Notes: a model not told the origin generated them from the letters alone. A stretch of 64,000 nt of DNA from Pontivivens insulae (GCF_900302495.1 NZ_OMKW01000002.1:744001-808000), one strand, 5' to 3'; shown: positions 52,488-62,184, counted from the first letter of the stretch. Translations and numbers: made by a program.

Positions 52488-54472
52488 TCTGCAGGAACCC
52501 CTGCCGAGGGCGTTCGCGGTTTACGCGCGCTCGCCAGGCCGACACGGTACCGCCGGTCGCTCAGGCTCATGAACCCGCCGAGCGACATGATGATCGCTCC
52601 GGCCCAAATCCAGTTGGCAAAGGGTTTCACCCAGGTCCACATCGCCCAGCGGCCATCATCCTGAATATCGCCAAGTGAGACGTAGAGATCCCGGAACGCG
52701 CCGCTGCTGATACCAGCCTCGGTCGTTGGCATTCCCTGAACGGGATAAAACCGTTTTTCAGGATGGAGCGTCGTCAGCTCTGCACCCTGCTGAAACACAG
52801 TTATTGTGCCGTAATCCGAGATGTAGTTCGGGCCCTCTATCCGCTCAACACTGTCCAGTCGGAAGGTATAACCGGACAGCTCAAAGCTCTCCCCCACGGC
52901 GATGGCGCGGATGTCCTCACTCTGCCAGCCTGTCAGGGCGACAACACCCCAGATCATCACGCCAAGGCCGGAATGCGAGATCGCTTTCCCCCAATCAGCA
53001 CGCGGCAGGCCACGCAGGCGGCGCAGCTTGACGGAAAGATTGGTGCCTGCACCGCCCGCCCGCTGCCAAAGATCGGCAACAACTCCCAGAAGAATCCATG
53101 CCGCAAGCACAGCGCCGATCGGGGCCAGCATGCGTCCCCCGGTCTGAATTGCCCAGACATATGCTCCAAGAGCCACCGAAAGCGCCATCGCGCCCCAGAG
53201 TGGCCTCATCGTTCTGTCCAGCTTGCCACGTTTCCAAGGGATCATGGAGCCGATGGGCAAAATCATGGCGAGTGCCACCATGAAGGGCGTGAACGTCACA
53301 TTGAAGAACGGCGGACCGACGCTGATCTTGTCGCCGGTCAGCGCCTCTGCAAATAGCGGCCACATCGTGCCGACGAAAACGACACCGCAAGAGGCCGCGA
53401 GCAGCACATTGTTCAACACCAGCCCGCTTTCCCGACTTGCCAGCGCGAAGGCAGTTGATGACTTCATACGGTCAGCACGCATGGCATAGAGCGTCAGTGA
53501 GCCACCGATGGCGATCACCAGGATCAGTAGGATGAACATGCCCCGTGTCGGATCTGTCGCGAAAGCATGCACACTGGTCAAAACGCCGGACCGCACGATG
53601 AAAGTGCCGATCAGGCTGAAGGAAAACGCAAGGATAGCGAGGAGGATTGTCCAACTCTTCAACGTGTCACGTTTTTCCACGACGATGGCAGAATGCAGCA
53701 GAGCCGCGGCAAGCAACCAAGGCATAAAGCTTGCATTCTCCACCGGATCCCAAAACCACCAGCCGCCCCAGCCCAGCTCGTAATAGGCCCACCAGGATCC
53801 CAAAGCGATGCCGATCGTCAGCATCACCCAGGCCAGTAGTGCCCACGGACGCACCCAACGGGCCCAGGCCGCATCGACCCGGCCCTCGATCAAGGCCGCA
53901 ATCGCGAAGGAGAACGTGATCGAGAGTCCGACATAGCCCAGGTAGAGGAATGGCGGGTGGAACGCGAGGCCCGGATCCTGCAAGAGCGGGTTCAGGTCGT
54001 TGCCGTCTGCCGGTGGCAGGGGCAGCCGCGTGAAAGGATTGGATGTCAGCAAAAGGAATAGCAGGAACGCGACACCGACCATCGCCTGCACGGCGAGCGT
54101 CCGCGCCTTCAGCGCAGGCGGTAGGTTGCCCCCGCAAACCGAGATCAAGGCACCAAACAGCGCCAGGATCGCGACCCAGAGCAACAGAGACCCTTCGTGA
54201 TTTCCCCAAACACCTGTCACCTTGTACAGCATTGGCTTGGCGGAGTGGCTGTTGTTCGCCACCAGTTCAACCGAGAAATCCGATGTCACAAAGGCAATCG
54301 TCAGCATGGCAAAGCTGAAGGAAATCAGGATGAACTGTGCCACCGCGGCTGGCCCAGCGACTGCCATCCAGTCCGCCCACCGACGCTGCGCCCCAATGAG
54401 GGGAATGATTGCCTGAACAAATGCAACGCCTAAGGCGAGCACAAGGGTCAGATGTCCAAGTTCTGCTGTCAT
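52484..54472 (-). CDS. ccmF: Cytochrome c heme lyase subunit CcmF
   Basis: This 662-residue protein has about fourteen membrane segments and carries the WWD heme-handling motif (GWGGWWFWDPVENASFMPWL). Conserved histidines flank it on periplasmic loops, and FIVRSGVLTSVHAFA is typical. It ligates heme to apocytochrome c together with CcmH. The two are coupled by a 4-bp overlap. The rest of the ccm system is not in this window. Confidence 0.95.
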   Translation of the reverse strand: MTAELGHLTLVLALGVAFVQAIIPLIGAQRRWADWMAVAGPAAVAQFILISFSFAMLTIAFVTSDFSVELVANNSHSAKPMLYKVTGVWGNHEGSLLLWVAILALFGALISVCGGNLPPALKARTLAVQAMVGVAFLLFLLLTSNPFTRLPLPPADGNDLNPLLQDPGLAFHPPFLYLGYVGLSITFSFAIAALIEGRVDAAWARWVRPWALLAWVMLTIGIALGSWWAYYELGWGGWWFWDPVENASFMPWLLAAALLHSAIVVEKRDTLKSWTILLAILAFSFSLIGTFIVRSGVLTSVHAFATDPTRGMFILLILVIAIGGSLTLYAMRADRMKSSTAFALASRESGLVLNNVLLAASCGVVFVGTMWPLFAEALTGDKISVGPPFFNVTFTPFMVALAMILPIGSMIPWKRGKLDRTMRPLWGAMALSVALGAYVWAIQTGGRMLAPIGAVLAAWILLGVVADLWQRAGGAGTNLSVKLRRLRGLPRADWGKAISHSGLGVMIWGVVALTGWQSEDIRAIAVGESFELSGYTFRLDSVERIEGPNYISDYGTITVFQQGAELTTLHPEKRFYPVQGMPTTEAGISSGAFRDLYVSLGDIQDDGRWAMWTWVKPFANWIWAGAIIMSLGGFMSLSDRRYRVGLASARKPRTPSAGVPAE

Positions 54473-54625
54473 ATCAGCCTCCGAAATCCGCAGGCATCAT
54501 AGTGGATGCTGCCCCCGCCGCAACGCGCATCCGCGTGAGCAGTCCTGCGGCAGATCGCGCCGCCCGGTTCATCAATTGGAAACCTTCCCGCTCTACCCAC
54601 AAAAGAAGACCATGAGGAGAGTGAC

Positions 54626-55378
54626 GTGAGCGATCCATCCGCCGTGACATCGCCAACAGGGCCGGAAGCCTATGCGCAGGCGCAATCGGTCGCAGTAAGT
54701 CACCTGCCCGGTGTCATCTATCGTTCACGTGCCGATCCACCCTATGCTGTTGAGTGGATGGTCGGTCAGTTGGAAACATTGACGGGGTACAACGCGTCGG
54801 ACTTTTCCGAGGGCGGCATGATGACGTTTGCCAACGTTCTGCATCCTGACGATCTGCCACGGGTCATGGACGAGATTACGGCATGCATCGAACAGCAAAG
54901 GTCGTGGGACGTCGAATATCGTGTCCAGCATCGAAACGGCTCTCTCACATGGGTTCGCGGATTTGGGGGGGCCGTCTTCTCTGCGGATAGGAAGATTGCC
55001 TATCTTGAAGGTGTCATCATCGACATTAACGAAAGACAGCTTGCCAAAGCGGCACTCGAAGACGTTGCCAAGGAATTGGAAGATCGCAATCGTACGATGA
55101 CCCGTGGCGTGAAGCACTTGCTCGACACATTGCAATCCATCGACATTCTCTCGATCAACGCCTCGATCGAGGCGGCGCGCGCAGGCAGCGCCGGACGCGG
55201 CTTTGCCATTGTAGCCGAAGAAATGAAACGGTTGACCGAGGATGCAGGTGTCGCCGTGGCCGAAATCAGGCAGATGATCGGCGACCAAAGGGTGGACCGG
55301 GCCAAGGGCGCAGACGACGCTTCAGACCTTGCCAAACGTCTTTCCCGGGCGGACGCCGTCGCCCACCCGGATCATTGA
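54626..55378 (+). CDS. Soluble PAS-methyl-accepting protein with shortened signalling tip
   Basis: This 250-residue protein starts at GTG 54626 behind GAGGAGAG. A PAS domain of the PAS_3 type covers residues ~25-130 (LTGYNASDF; VLHPDDLPRVMDEI; WVRGFGG). It is followed by a short coiled coil and the MCP hairpin tip (ILSINASIEAARAGSAGRGFAIVAEEMKRL). There is no membrane segment, and the coil after the tip is much shorter than in full chemoreceptors, so it may be a cytosolic receptor or a non-array adapter. A polar tail ends the protein. It converges on lpd. Confidence 0.85.
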   Translation: MSDPSAVTSPTGPEAYAQAQSVAVSHLPGVIYRSRADPPYAVEWMVGQLETLTGYNASDFSEGGMMTFANVLHPDDLPRVMDEITACIEQQRSWDVEYRVQHRNGSLTWVRGFGGAVFSADRKIAYLEGVIIDINERQLAKAALEDVAKELEDRNRTMTRGVKHLLDTLQSIDILSINASIEAARAGSAGRGFAIVAEEMKRLTEDAGVAVAEIRQMIGDQRVDRAKGADDASDLAKRLSRADAVAHPDH

Positions 55379-55388
55379 TCGGGCCAAC

Positions 55389-56783
55389 TCAGAAGTGGAT
55401 TGCCCGTCCGTAGGCGTCCAGAACACTTTCATGCATCATCTCGGACAGGGTCGGATGCGGGAAGACGGTGTGCATCAGGTCTTCTTCAGTCGTCTCCAGC
55501 TGGCGACCGACGACATAGCCCTGAATAAGCTCGGTCACTTCCGCGCCAACCATGTGGGCTCCCAGAAGCTCACCCGTCTTGGCGTCAAAGACCGTCTTCA
55601 CCATGCCCTCAGGCTCTCCAAGCGCGATGGCCTTGCCGTTGCCGATGAACGGGAAGCGGCCGACCTTGATGTCGTAGCCAAGCTCCTTTGCCTTCGCCTC
55701 AGTGTATCCGACAGATGCGACCTGCGGGTGACAATAAGTGCAGCCTGCAATGCTTTCAGGCTTGACGGGGTGCACGTTCTTACCGGCGATCTTTTCTGCG
55801 ACCATGACGCCTTCGTGGGACGCCTTGTGCGCCAACCACGGCGCGCCGGCGATATCGCCAATCGCCCACAGGCCTTTAACACCAGTGCCGCAATATTCGT
55901 CAGTCACAACATGGGTGCGGTCGACCTTCACACCGAGCTTTTCCAGGTTCAGGCCCTCGACATTGCCGACAATACCAACGGCGGAGATGACGGTGTCGAA
56001 TTCCATCTTCTCTGTCTTACCGCCGGTCTCAATATGTGCGGTGACCTTGCCCTTGCCGCGATCAAGCTGCTTGACCATGGACTTTTCCATGATCTTCATG
56101 CCCTGTTTTGTGAACTGCTTCTTCGCGAAGGCAGAAATCTCTGCATCTTCCACAGGCAGGACACGGTCCATGACCTCGACGACCGTGGTGTCGCATCCAA
56201 GTGTGTTGTAAAAGCTCGCAAATTCGATCCCGATTGCGCCCGACCCGATAACGAGCAGCTTCTTGGGCATGCGCGGCGGCGTCAGGGCGTGCTTGTATGT
56301 CCAGACCAGATCGCCATCCGCCTCAAGGCCAGGAAGCTCACGCGCACGAGCACCGGTTGCCAGAATAATGTCTTTTGCAGCAAGCTCCTCTGTCCCCTTA
56401 TCTGTTTTGACCGAGACCTTGCCCGGTGCCGGGATCGTTGCCTCTCCCATCACAACCGTGACCTTGTTCTTCTTCATTAGATGTGACACGCCACCCGAAA
56501 GCTGCTTTGCAACACCGCGCGAGCGTTGGACAACCGCATCCAGATCATAATCGATGCCATCCGCCTTGAGGCCGAATTCCTTGGCGCGGTGCATCAGATG
56601 GAAGACTTCAGAGGATCGCAACATCGCCTTTGTCGGGATGCAGCCCCAATTCAGGCAGATGCCCCCCATATGCTCCCGCTCGACAATTGCAGTTTTCAGG
56701 CCGAGTTGGGCGGCGCGAATAGCGGCGACATAGCCCCCGGGCCCTGCACCGATGACGATAAGATCATATGAAGATGCGGCCAT
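55389..56783 (-). CDS. lpd: Dihydrolipoyl dehydrogenase
   Basis: This 464-residue flavoprotein starts at ATG 56783 (MAASSYDLIVIGAGPGGY), and the frame upstream is not needed. The redox disulfide is C43/C48 in GGICLNWGCIPTKAM. The NAD motif LLVIGSGAIGIEFASF and the C-terminal FPHPTLSEMMHES with the active-site His are present. It is E3 of 2-oxo-acid dehydrogenases or the glycine cleavage system. No E1/E2 genes are nearby, so its complex is not clear. It follows a DUF924 gene whose terminator lies just upstream. Confidence 0.95.
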   Translation of the reverse strand: MAASSYDLIVIGAGPGGYVAAIRAAQLGLKTAIVEREHMGGICLNWGCIPTKAMLRSSEVFHLMHRAKEFGLKADGIDYDLDAVVQRSRGVAKQLSGGVSHLMKKNKVTVVMGEATIPAPGKVSVKTDKGTEELAAKDIILATGARARELPGLEADGDLVWTYKHALTPPRMPKKLLVIGSGAIGIEFASFYNTLGCDTTVVEVMDRVLPVEDAEISAFAKKQFTKQGMKIMEKSMVKQLDRGKGKVTAHIETGGKTEKMEFDTVISAVGIVGNVEGLNLEKLGVKVDRTHVVTDEYCGTGVKGLWAIGDIAGAPWLAHKASHEGVMVAEKIAGKNVHPVKPESIAGCTYCHPQVASVGYTEAKAKELGYDIKVGRFPFIGNGKAIALGEPEGMVKTVFDAKTGELLGAHMVGAEVTELIQGYVVGRQLETTEEDLMHTVFPHPTLSEMMHESVLDAYGRAIHF

Positions 56784-56864
56784 GAAACACTCCCTTTGTG
56801 CTGCTGGGTCGCAGGCAGCGACCAAACTTGTTCGACGTTAAACCATTTTTGCAGGCAAAAAGAA

Positions 56865-56887
56865 ACCCTGCGCACTTGACGCAGGGT
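56865..56887 (-). terminator. Intrinsic terminator of the DUF924 gene
   Basis: ACCCTGCG and CGCAGGGT form an 8-bp stem with a 7-base loop, followed on the minus strand by TTTCTTTTT. It isolates lpd from the upstream gene, so lpd needs its own promoter downstream of it. Confidence 0.85.
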
Positions 56888-56929
56888 CATTCCCGATACG
56901 CGCTCAGCGCAATGCTAACGTAGCGCGGT

Positions 56930-57508
56930 TCAGGCTGCTTTCATCTGATTGAGAAGACCTGCATATCCGGCCCCGTCCAGAAACGCCTGTTCGGCAGGGG
57001 ATGATTTCCGGCCCAACGGGCCATTGCGATAGGGAAAACGTCCGAACAACCGGATGATCTCCCGATGGACACGAGCGTGTAACAGGTTGTTTTCCGGATC
57101 ACCTGGCATTTTCATCATGAATTGACGCACGGAACCCTCCTGCATGCTCAGGCTCTCGGAATGCATCATTGGCATGTAAAAGAACTGCCGCGCCGGACCA
57201 TCAATCTCTTGATCGAACCCGCGCGTGACGGAACGCCGCGCCACGGTCAGCGCAAAGCTGTCCGTCGCAAAGGCGCGGGGGTCATCGCGGAACATATTGC
57301 GCGGAAATTGATCGAGCACGATCAAGAGCGCCAATGCGCCGCGTGCAGACTGACACCAATCACACAGCTTGCGATCCCGCGCCGCCTCCCACGTGCTCAT
57401 GAAGCGATCCCGGATCGTCTGATCAAGGGTATCGTCCTGCTTGTACCAACCGTCTGGGCCGATCTCTTCCAACCAGAAATTGAGGACGTCGTTGTAAGTT
57501 GCGATCAT
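56930..57508 (-). CDS. DUF924-family protein
   Basis: This 192-residue soluble protein has the DUF924 signatures: a start with VLNFWLEEIGPDGWYKQD, LLIVLDQFPRNMFRDDPRAFATD and FFYMPMMHSESLSMQE. The family has a TPR-like all-helical fold and is widespread, but its role is unknown. It is a single gene followed by its own terminator and divergent from the MscS channel gene. Confidence 0.9.
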   Translation of the reverse strand: MIATYNDVLNFWLEEIGPDGWYKQDDTLDQTIRDRFMSTWEAARDRKLCDWCQSARGALALLIVLDQFPRNMFRDDPRAFATDSFALTVARRSVTRGFDQEIDGPARQFFYMPMMHSESLSMQEGSVRQFMMKMPGDPENNLLHARVHREIIRLFGRFPYRNGPLGRKSSPAEQAFLDGAGYAGLLNQMKAA

Positions 57509-57678
57509 GGGGCCAGTCCAATGCTCTGCACGTTGCGATGTTTAAGTTGAGCGCTCTGTGACAAAGGGCGTCTAGTGATGCAAGCGTCGTTTTTGAGTCT
57601 GTTTGCGACAGATCGGTGACGAACTTGACCTAACGTCGACGGAAAACACATGCTTGAAGGACGGGGGGAGAATTTCTG

Positions 57679-58983
57679 ATGGATTTCAATGCACTCATCG
57701 CAGAGGCCGAAGCGCTCATCCCGTGGTTGCGAAATGTGCTGACCGGGCTGGTTCAACCGTGGCGGCTGATCCAGCTTGGACTGATCGCAACGGCATTCCT
57801 GATGGGATGGTTGGGGCAACGCGCCCTCCTGCCCCGCTTCAACGCCTGGATGCGCAGCCTCACCCTGACCAACCGCCGGGCGCGGATGTTGATCCTGATC
57901 CGGGACCGCTTACGCTGGCTCATCATGATTGCCCTGCTATGGGGTATGGCGGCCATCATGCTGGAAGTGACGTGGCCGTCGCGGAGCTTCCTGATCGTGC
58001 TGGCCGCCAAGCTGATCAGCGCACTTGTTCTAATATCCATCATCGTCCGCCTGATCCGCACGCCGATCCTGCGAACGATCGTTCGGTGGTGCGCGTGGAT
58101 CGCCGTCAGTCTGTGGATGTTTGGCTTGTTCGACTCGTCACTCGAACTGGCAGACCGGGCCGCAATCACACTGGGCGATACCCGCATCTCTGTTCTGTTG
58201 GTTCTGCAAACGCTTCTGAGCGTCGGCCTGACGATCTTTGTCGCCAACTGGCTGTCGGGAGAGGCGCGCTCCCGCCTGATGCGTAACGAGGATATGAGCC
58301 CGTCCATGCGTGTGCTCAGCGAAAAGCTCGTCACCGTCGTTCTGTATGCAATCGCGCTGGCGCTGGGTCTGCAATTCATCGGCTTTGATTTGACGACGCT
58401 GACAGTCCTGTCGGGCGCAATCGGTCTGGGCCTTGGATTTGGTCTGCAAAAAGTGGTCTCGAACCTCGTATCCGGCGTGATCCTGTTGCTCGATAAGTCC
58501 ATCAAGCCGGGGGACGTGATTTCCCTTGGGGACACGTTCGGTTGGATCAGCGGCCTGGGCGCACGTTATGTATCGGTCGTGACGCGGGACGGCCGGGAAT
58601 ATCTGATCCCGAATGAAGACCTGATCACCAATCAGGTGGTGAACTGGTCGCATTCGTCCAAGCTCGTGCGGCTCGATATCAATTTCGGCGTCAGTTATGA
58701 CAGTGATCCGCATCAGGTGCGCAACATTGCGGTCGAGGCCACCACGAAGGTCGCACGCGTTCAATCCAGCCCGGCCCCTGTTTGTCATATTGTCGGTTTC
58801 GGAGACAGTTCCATCGACTTCGTTCTTCGGTTCTGGATCGACGATCCATCCGGCGGATTGACCAATATCCGCGGAAACGTGTTTCTCGCGCTTTGGGACG
58901 TTCTGAAGAAAAACGATGTCGAAATCCCGTTCCCAAGGCGCGATATTTCGATTCTTACGGATCGAACCGAGACGGCCGATTGA
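57679..58983 (+). CDS. MscS-family mechanosensitive channel
   Basis: This 434-residue protein has about five membrane helices. The pore helix and beta domain are clear: LTVLSGAIGLGLGFGLQKVVSNLVSGVILLLDKSIKPGD, then VVTRDGREYLIPNEDLITNQVVNWS. It opens under membrane tension to release osmolytes after hypo-osmotic shock. A GGGGAG site precedes the ATG. It lies 164 bp upstream of the BCCT osmolyte importer, and the two form a natural osmotic pair. Confidence 0.93.
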   Translation: MDFNALIAEAEALIPWLRNVLTGLVQPWRLIQLGLIATAFLMGWLGQRALLPRFNAWMRSLTLTNRRARMLILIRDRLRWLIMIALLWGMAAIMLEVTWPSRSFLIVLAAKLISALVLISIIVRLIRTPILRTIVRWCAWIAVSLWMFGLFDSSLELADRAAITLGDTRISVLLVLQTLLSVGLTIFVANWLSGEARSRLMRNEDMSPSMRVLSEKLVTVVLYAIALALGLQFIGFDLTTLTVLSGAIGLGLGFGLQKVVSNLVSGVILLLDKSIKPGDVISLGDTFGWISGLGARYVSVVTRDGREYLIPNEDLITNQVVNWSHSSKLVRLDINFGVSYDSDPHQVRNIAVEATTKVARVQSSPAPVCHIVGFGDSSIDFVLRFWIDDPSGGLTNIRGNVFLALWDVLKKNDVEIPFPRRDISILTDRTETAD

Positions 58984-59147
58984 TCTGACCCAACGGCAGT
59001 TCAGGTTTGCCGAAGGTCGTAAAGCGACATTAGCGAGTCGTAAAAAGCAATTGAATTGTCCACGAAGCGGTTCCCATATGCGGCAATCTGTCCCTTAATG
59101 GTGGTGCTTAAAAAAGAAACGGAAAAGCACCGAAAAGGGAGAAAGAG
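58984..59147. other. Promoter region of the BCCT transporter
   Basis: 164 bp between two osmotic-stress genes. I see no open frame, no clear terminator after the channel gene and a purine-rich ribosome site (GGGAGAAAGAG) just before the transporter. Confidence 0.4.
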
Positions 59148-60821
59148 ATGGCTTTAGAACCGCCACTCACAGATCTGCCGATCAAGACGGCAGAACGTGG
59201 ATTTTATAGAGGCTTCAGTATCGACGTCACGGTCGTCAGTAAGGTGATCATCAGCGCACTCGTGGTCTGGGCCATTTTCTGGCCCACTGAGTCTGGCAGA
59301 ATTCTCGGCCAGCTCAACAGCGTGATCCTCGAAAACCTCGCAGCCTGGTACATCTGGACGGTCGCGTTGTTTGTAATTGTATGCCTTGGCCTTGCCATCT
59401 GGCCCACGGCAGCGCGGATGAACCTGGGCGTTGAGGGCGAGAAGCCCGAATTTTCGAACTTCTCGTGGTTCTCAATGATGTTTGGTGCCGGGATCGGCGT
59501 GGGCATGTTGACCTGGGCGGTGGCCGAGCCGGTTGCCCACTTTGGCAACAACCCAGAGGTTATTCAGGGCCTCACAACGGGTGGCGCGGCAGACAATGTA
59601 CGAATGGCCTACAAATGGTCCTTCCTCCATTGGGGTCTGGGCGCATGGGCCTGCTACGCGGTTTGCGGGCTCGCACTGGCGTTCTTCAGCTATCGTCGCG
59701 GCCTGCCGCTGACGATCCGATCTTCCCTGACGCCGCTCTTTGGGGCGAGCCTGTCGGGCAAGATCGGCCATCTGATCGACATCGTGGCCGTTGTTGCCAC
59801 CATCCTGGGCGTCGCACAGACCCTTGGATTTGGGGTTGAACAGTTTGTTGCGGGTCTGACCCGGATTGGCATTGGCGGCCTGATGAATGCCGATGGCGGT
59901 GCAACGACGGTCGGCATCATCGTGGCATTGCTCGTGATTATGGGGGCATCGACCCTGTCTGCCCTGTCCGGCGTTGGTAAAGGCATCAAGTGGCTGTCCA
60001 ACATCAACATGGTGCTTTCCATCGTTCTGCTGGGCTTCTTCATCCTGTTTGGCGCGACCTTCTTTGGTGCACAGAACATGGTGCTGGGCTTGTTCGACTA
60101 TCTGGTCGCTCTGCCTGAACTCAGCTTCAATGTCTGGACGTCCGATGGCGTTGAAGGATCCGAAGCGTTCCTGCTCGCCCAATGGCAGGGCTGGTGGCCG
60201 GTGTTCTACTGGGCGTGGTGGATCGCTTTTGCACCATTCGTCGGTCTGTTCCTCGCGCGCATTTCCCGCGGTCGCTCGATCCGTGAATTCGTGCTTGGCG
60301 CAATGATCGTTCCCGCGTTGATGTGCTTTGTCTGGTTCGCTTGGGCCGGTGGCACAGCCATTGATCTTGAGCTGAACGGCGATGCGAACGGCGTGATCTT
60401 CGATGCTGCAAACGGCGACAAGATCTTTGCAATGACCGAGTTCATGCTGGCCCCGATTGCGGAGTTCCTTGCCTGGGGCATGGCACTGTTGATCGTGGTA
60501 TTGCTGATGACATTCCTTGTCACGTCTGCTGACTCTGCCGTGCTGATCGTCAACACGATCAACGCAGCCGGTGATGAAGGTCCGAAGGCGCGTCCGCACA
60601 TCATCTTCTGGGGCTCGGCCCTGGGGCTGGTGGTTGCAGGTCTTCTGATCAGTGGCGGGACATCGGCCATCCAGACCGCGATGGTGATTGGCGCGCTGCC
60701 CTTCTCCATCGTGATGGTGCTGATGTGTGTGGCGCTGATCAAAGCGATCTACAATGACGGCCGGCGCGAGGCGCAGGGCATCCCGACGTTGGCAGAACAG
60801 TCCAGCACACCGGCGGAGTAA
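59148..60821 (+). CDS. BCCT-family betaine/choline/carnitine transporter
   Basis: This 557-residue protein has twelve membrane helices and the family motif MMFGAGIGVGMLTWAVAEPV near residue 110. The aromatic substrate-box region WQGWWPVFYWAWWIAFAPFVGLFLARISRGRSIREFV is complete. It imports quaternary amines such as glycine betaine or DMSP with Na+ or H+. The Na+-independent proton type differs at the second site and cannot be told by eye. It is followed by a strong terminator. Confidence 0.93.
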   Translation: MALEPPLTDLPIKTAERGFYRGFSIDVTVVSKVIISALVVWAIFWPTESGRILGQLNSVILENLAAWYIWTVALFVIVCLGLAIWPTAARMNLGVEGEKPEFSNFSWFSMMFGAGIGVGMLTWAVAEPVAHFGNNPEVIQGLTTGGAADNVRMAYKWSFLHWGLGAWACYAVCGLALAFFSYRRGLPLTIRSSLTPLFGASLSGKIGHLIDIVAVVATILGVAQTLGFGVEQFVAGLTRIGIGGLMNADGGATTVGIIVALLVIMGASTLSALSGVGKGIKWLSNINMVLSIVLLGFFILFGATFFGAQNMVLGLFDYLVALPELSFNVWTSDGVEGSEAFLLAQWQGWWPVFYWAWWIAFAPFVGLFLARISRGRSIREFVLGAMIVPALMCFVWFAWAGGTAIDLELNGDANGVIFDAANGDKIFAMTEFMLAPIAEFLAWGMALLIVVLLMTFLVTSADSAVLIVNTINAAGDEGPKARPHIIFWGSALGLVVAGLLISGGTSAIQTAMVIGALPFSIVMVLMCVALIKAIYNDGRREAQGIPTLAEQSSTPAE

Positions 60822-60842
60822 AGCTGTACTTCATTGTGCAAA

Positions 60843-60872
60843 GGGCCCCGATCCAATCGGGGCCCTTTTTTT
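60843..60872 (+). terminator. Intrinsic terminator of the BCCT gene
   Basis: GGGCCCCGAT pairs with ATCGGGGCCC across a 3-base loop, followed by seven Ts. Confidence 0.95.
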
Positions 60873-60903
60873 CTATGTCTCGCCATTCAGAAAGCGGGTG
60901 ACT

Positions 60904-60942
60904 ATGTTCAAGCCGATGCAAAGGTTTGGGAGGTTGAGATGA
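60904..60942 (+). CDS. Possible 12-residue leader peptide before the rhodanese
   Basis: ATGTTCAAGCCG begins a 12-codon frame (MFKPMQRFGRLR) whose TGA overlaps the rhodanese ATG (ATGA). The rhodanese ribosome site GGGAGG lies inside it. Such a mini-frame could couple translation. It may also be chance. Confidence 0.3.
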   Translation: MFKPMQRFGRLR

Positions 60943-61355
60943 CCCTGTTTCCGACAGCATTTTCCATGCGCGCAGCCTGCGCGCTCACCATCCTAGTTAC
61001 GGGGCCCGCCATGTCTGAAACTCAATTGATGAGCGCCACTGATGTCCACGCAGGCCAGCAGGCCGGCGGCATTGTGATCGTTGACATTCGTCGCCCCGAT
61101 GAATGGGCGGCAACTGGCGTGGCGCAGGGTGCCCACACGCTCGACATGCGGGCCCCGGACTTCGTCCAACGGCTGATGGCTGTGATGGAGCAGAGCGGCG
61201 ATGCAGAACTGGCCGTCATCTGTCGCAGCGGGGCACGCTCCGCTGCCCTGGCCGCGCAATTGGACGCAGCTGGCATCGGGCCGATCATTGATGTCGATGG
61301 CGGCACGCTGGCATGGATCGAGGCCGAGCTGCCCGTCGATCAGGTCAACCCGTAA
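60939..61355 (+). CDS. Exported single-domain rhodanese
   Basis: This 138-residue protein starts at ATG 60939 (MTLFPTAFSMRAAC) with a GGGAGG site. A signal peptide covers ~1-26. The single rhodanese domain has DIRRPDEWAATGVAQGAHTLDM and the catalytic cysteine in VICRSGARSAALAAQL. It should carry sulfane sulfur in the periplasm, or act in sulfide or thiosulfate handling. It converges on trmJ with a 3-bp gap. Confidence 0.9.
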   Translation: MTLFPTAFSMRAACALTILVTGPAMSETQLMSATDVHAGQQAGGIVIVDIRRPDEWAATGVAQGAHTLDMRAPDFVQRLMAVMEQSGDAELAVICRSGARSAALAAQLDAAGIGPIIDVDGGTLAWIEAELPVDQVNP

Positions 61356-61358
61356 CGC

Positions 61359-62096
61359 TTAATCTTCACGCACCGGTCGATCCGCCAGATGGCGGATCAC
61401 GCCATGCAGCGTGCGGGTGTCGGTTTCGGTCAGAGGCAGACGCCGCAGCATGTTTTCCAGGTTGGCGCGCATAGAGTCCGCCTTATGCTCGGGCCAAAAG
61501 AAACGGCGCGCATCCAACGCCGTCACCAGACGCTCCAACAGCTTATCGACATCCTGCCCTTCCGCCAGGCGCGCACCGGCCAGCTCCAGCACCTCTGGCG
61601 GGACATCGCCATCCTGGCGCTTCCACTCATAGGCGGTCAGCAACACACATTGCGCCAGATTGAGGGATGGAAATTCCGGGTTCACCGGAACAGAGATGAT
61701 CGCGTCTGCGCGCACGATGTCCTCATTCTCCAACCCGGCCCGCTCTGGCCCGAACATCACGCCGACCTTCTGGCCGGAGGCGGTCAATGCGCGAGCATGC
61801 TCCATGGCGCGCTCTGGCGTCATGACAGGCTTTGTCAGATCCCGCGCGCGCGCTGTGGTCGCGAAGACATAATTCAGATCCTCACAAACGGCGTTCAATT
61901 CATCCCGCACCATGGCAGCATCGAGCACCCGCCCGGCGCCAGAGGCCAAGGCGACCGCCCGCTCGTTTGGCCAGCCATCCCGCGGCCCCACGATGCGCAT
62001 GCGATCAAGGCCAAAGTTCAACATGGCCCGCGCCGCAGCTCCAATATTCTCACCCATTTGCGGACGGACGAGGATGAAAGCAGGTGTCTGTGTCAT
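61359..62096 (-). CDS. trmJ: tRNA (cytidine/uridine-32) 2'-O-methyltransferase, TrmJ type
   Basis: This 245-residue SPOUT methyltransferase starts at ATG 62096 (MTQTPAFILVRPQMGENIG). E. coli TrmJ has 246 residues. Knot motifs are present: VGVMFGPERAGLENEDI and ISVPVNPEFPSLNLAQCVLLTAYEW. A C-terminal helical extension is also present. It methylates the ribose at position 32 of tRNAs. Upstream frame extension is not real coding. Confidence 0.92.
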   Translation of the reverse strand: MTQTPAFILVRPQMGENIGAAARAMLNFGLDRMRIVGPRDGWPNERAVALASGAGRVLDAAMVRDELNAVCEDLNYVFATTARARDLTKPVMTPERAMEHARALTASGQKVGVMFGPERAGLENEDIVRADAIISVPVNPEFPSLNLAQCVLLTAYEWKRQDGDVPPEVLELAGARLAEGQDVDKLLERLVTALDARRFFWPEHKADSMRANLENMLRRLPLTETDTRTLHGVIRHLADRPVRED

Positions 62097-62184
62097 GGCC
62101 GGAGGCTTTACGCCCCCGCCCGCCCGCGCGCAAGTGCGCGACCTTCTGTCTTTGGCACAGAGGGCAGATGAGATACCCTGAGGT

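Noticed and set aside
55329-56480. 383-codon plus-strand open frame
   Set aside because: Antisense to lpd, which has complete catalytic motifs.
59472-60599. 375-codon minus-strand open frame
   Set aside because: Antisense to the BCCT transporter; His/Gln/Arg-rich translation typical of an antisense shadow.
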